From positions 1 to 7,194 of the forward strand of contig QMOC01000131.1 in the NCBI GenBank assembly GCA_003648085.1: a DNA stretch of 7,194 nucleotides, written 5' to 3'. Under the pieces are notes generated by a model that saw only the letters and a list, made by a program, of their open reading frames with translations, was not told the DNA's origin and did not search any database. Within the stretch, counting starts at the first letter, position 1. Each line of letters starts with the position of its first letter. Source of the stretch: Chloroflexota bacterium (lineage in GTDB: Bacteria > Chloroflexota > Anaerolineae > B4-G1). Made by a program: the position numbers and the translations under genes. Of the stretch, positions 5,780 to 7,194 are shown one piece after another.

Positions 5780-7036
5780 ATGGATGGCGAAACCAGGCCA
5801 CGGCGTACCAAGATACTTTACGTGGAGGACGATCCATCCAGCGTGGTGTTGGTGCGTCGCGTGCTCGAGAGTGAGGGCTACCAAGTCATAGCCGCCGAGG
5901 ATGGTCTCTCCGCTATCGAAATTGCCAAGCGTGAGAAGCCTGATCTGATCCTGATGGACATCAACATCAGCGGGTTGGATGGCTACGAGGTGACGACGAA
6001 GATCCGTAATATCCCGGAGTTAAGTTCTATCCCCATCGTTGCCGTCACCGCCGCCACGCTGAAGGGCGATCGAGAGCGGGCGCTCATCGCCGGCTGCGAC
6101 GGCTACATCCCCAAGCCGATTGACGTGGACCGCTTTCCCTATCAGGTGCAGGCTTTCCTGCTGGGGATGAAAGAGGAAGTCGAGTCGGTAGAGGAAAAGA
6201 TCGAATACCTGGCCGAGTACAGCCGCAAGTTGGTGGACCGGCTAGAGGAGAAGATCCGCGAACTGGAGGCGGCTCACGCCGAACTCCAGCGGATTGATAA
6301 GATGAAGACGGACTTCGTCATCCTGGCCAGCCACGAACTCCGCACTCCTCTCACCGCCATCTACGGCTATGCACAGATTCTGCTTTCTAACTCCGACATC
6401 CCCGGCTCTGCCGACGAGGTCGGTAGCCCGCGTTTCATCATTGATAAAATGGCCGAGGCTACCCGGCGTTTGGGCCAGGTGGTGGGGGATATCATCAACG
6501 TATCCTTGATTGATGCTGACAAACTGGATCTGGCGACAGAGCCGATCTTTCTGGATCCCCTGGTGCGCAACGTGTTGCGGAACATCACCGGTATGGGACC
6601 TGAGCGAAAATTGACCTTTGAGGTTGAGGGGCTGGAGAATCTCCCTGTGGTGATGGGGGATTCGCAGCGACTCTATCAGGCGCTATGGAACGTGATTAGC
6701 AACAGCATCAAGTACACTCCCGACGGTGGGCGCATTCGCATCACCGGACGCCAGATCGAAGACACAGTTCACATCGCTATCCAGGATACTGGAGTAGGCA
6801 TCCCCCCGGAGGAGAGGGAGCGCATCTTCGACCGCTTCTACGTCCTGGAGGATACGGCCCTCCATCGCTCCAGCAAGACTGCGTTCAAGGGCGGTGGACT
6901 GGGTCTGGGGCTGACCGTCGCACGGGGTATCATCGAGGCACACGGGGGCAAGATTTGGGTGGAAAGCGAAGGCTACGACGAGGAGCGGTTGCCGGGGAGC
7001 ACCTTCCACGTTCTCCTGCCCCTTGCTGAGCAGTAG
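5780..7036 (+). CDS. Receiver-histidine kinase protein (REC-coiled coil-HisKA-HATPase)
   Basis: From ATG 5780 the product is 418 residues. The frame is open back to a GTG at 5666, but that region is the terminator-like repeat; ATG 5750 is a second possibility. A weak gaagga/gggggtg purine stretch precedes 5780. The receiver comes first: Glu16-Asp17-Asp18, phospho-acceptor Asp60 in LILMDINISGLDGYEV, Thr90 and Lys112 (IPKP). A charged coiled coil follows (about 134-175). HisKA has the H-box SHELRTPLT with His185. HATPase_c has N-box Asn308, the G1 box DTGVGIPP from Asp336 and a glycine-rich GGGLGLGLT loop near the end. All catalytic residues are present and there is no membrane segment or other sensor domain, so its input is probably phosphorylation of its own receiver. 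The hybrid kinase upstream is a candidate donor, by inference. No output partner is visible apart from the enzyme-receiver protein. Confidence 0.92.
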   Translation: MDGETRPRRTKILYVEDDPSSVVLVRRVLESEGYQVIAAEDGLSAIEIAKREKPDLILMDINISGLDGYEVTTKIRNIPELSSIPIVAVTAATLKGDRERALIAGCDGYIPKPIDVDRFPYQVQAFLLGMKEEVESVEEKIEYLAEYSRKLVDRLEEKIRELEAAHAELQRIDKMKTDFVILASHELRTPLTAIYGYAQILLSNSDIPGSADEVGSPRFIIDKMAEATRRLGQVVGDIINVSLIDADKLDLATEPIFLDPLVRNVLRNITGMGPERKLTFEVEGLENLPVVMGDSQRLYQALWNVISNSIKYTPDGGRIRITGRQIEDTVHIAIQDTGVGIPPEERERIFDRFYVLEDTALHRSSKTAFKGGGLGLGLTVARGIIEAHGGKIWVESEGYDEERLPGSTFHVLLPLAEQ

Positions 7037-7081
7037 TCTCTGTCAACGACTAAGGGTTTCTTTTGGGTGTGGCTAAAATCA
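7037..7081. other. Short spacer after the last gene
   Basis: The 45 bases between the TAG of gene 5 and the tandem repeats hold no gene and no clear terminator. A taaaat at 7074-7079 resembles a -10 box, but no acceptable -35 box lies at the right distance. Confidence 0.5.
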
Positions 7082-7194
7082 GTGGGACGTCCGGCCTCAG
7101 CCGAGTGGGACGTCCGGCTTCAGCCGGAGAATCCCCGCTGGAGCGGGGGCTCCGAGTGGGACGTCCGGCTTCAGCCAGAGAATCCCCGCTGAAG
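7082..7194. repeat. Tandem array of a double-hairpin palindromic repeat, cut by the window edge
   Basis: Three units begin with gtgggacgtccggc. They start at 7082 (short, 23 bases, first hairpin only), 7105 (51 bases, complete) and 7156 (cut off at 7194). The complete unit has two perfect hairpins: tccggct/agccgga (7113-7119 with 7122-7128) and ccccgct/agcgggg (7133-7139 with 7142-7148). The second can be extended by pairing cggag (7125-7129) with ctccg (7150-7154). Unit 3 has a mismatch in its first hairpin. The same core, diverged, occurs at 5678-5729. This looks like a REP-type dispersed element that has been locally duplicated; no coding potential is evident. Confidence 0.85.

Noticed and set aside
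7051..7079. Promoter with taaaat at 7074-7079
   Set aside because: No acceptable -35 hexamer is found 16-18 bases upstream and there is no downstream gene in the window to support it.
7082..7194. CRISPR array at the right edge
   Set aside because: The units are themselves palindromic and directly adjacent, with no unique spacers of constant length; they fit a tandem REP-like element.

Overview
The window reads as high-GC bacterial DNA (estimated by eye at about 60% GC). It carries five consecutive same-strand genes, the first cut by the left edge. The style suggests a Chloroflexota (Anaerolineae-like) genome: GAF-rich hybrid histidine kinases, receiver domains ending in a QKG rather than a KP motif, and short palindromic repeats in the gaps between genes. 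This assignment is inference from style and was not tested by a search.

Layout: (1) positions 1-462, the C-terminal part of a DUF574/Methyltransf_19-type SAM-dependent methyltransferase. (2) 476-946, a 156-residue stand-alone helical domain that is a collinear paralogue of the N-terminus of the next protein. (3) 1002-3917, a 971-residue hybrid histidine kinase: helical sensor domain, GAF, short GAF-like domain, HisKA, HATPase and two receivers. (4) 3961-5646, a threonine-synthase-like PLP enzyme with an N-terminal zinc ribbon and a complete receiver domain fused at its C-terminus. (5) about 5780-7036, a receiver-histidine kinase protein. Genes 1-4 are closely spaced (13, 55 and 43 bases) and look like one operon. 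Gene 5 lies beyond a 133-base gap that holds a terminator-like repeat.

The main point of interest is the enzyme-receiver fusion placed between two histidine kinases. No DNA-binding output domain and no Hpt domain is encoded in the window, so the only non-signalling domain attached to a receiver is the PLP enzyme. The receiver on the enzyme closely resembles the last receiver of the hybrid kinase. A testable model is that phosphorylation directly controls a threonine-synthase-like activity, with the small paralogous domain adjusting the kinase's input.

The gaps between genes are also structured. A perfect 27-bp palindrome covers the stop codon of gene 2. An imperfect hairpin covers the stop codon of gene 3 and reaches the ribosome binding site of gene 4. 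A long stem followed by a T-run lies between genes 4 and 5. The right edge enters a tandem array of a double-hairpin repeat related to the one before gene 5.
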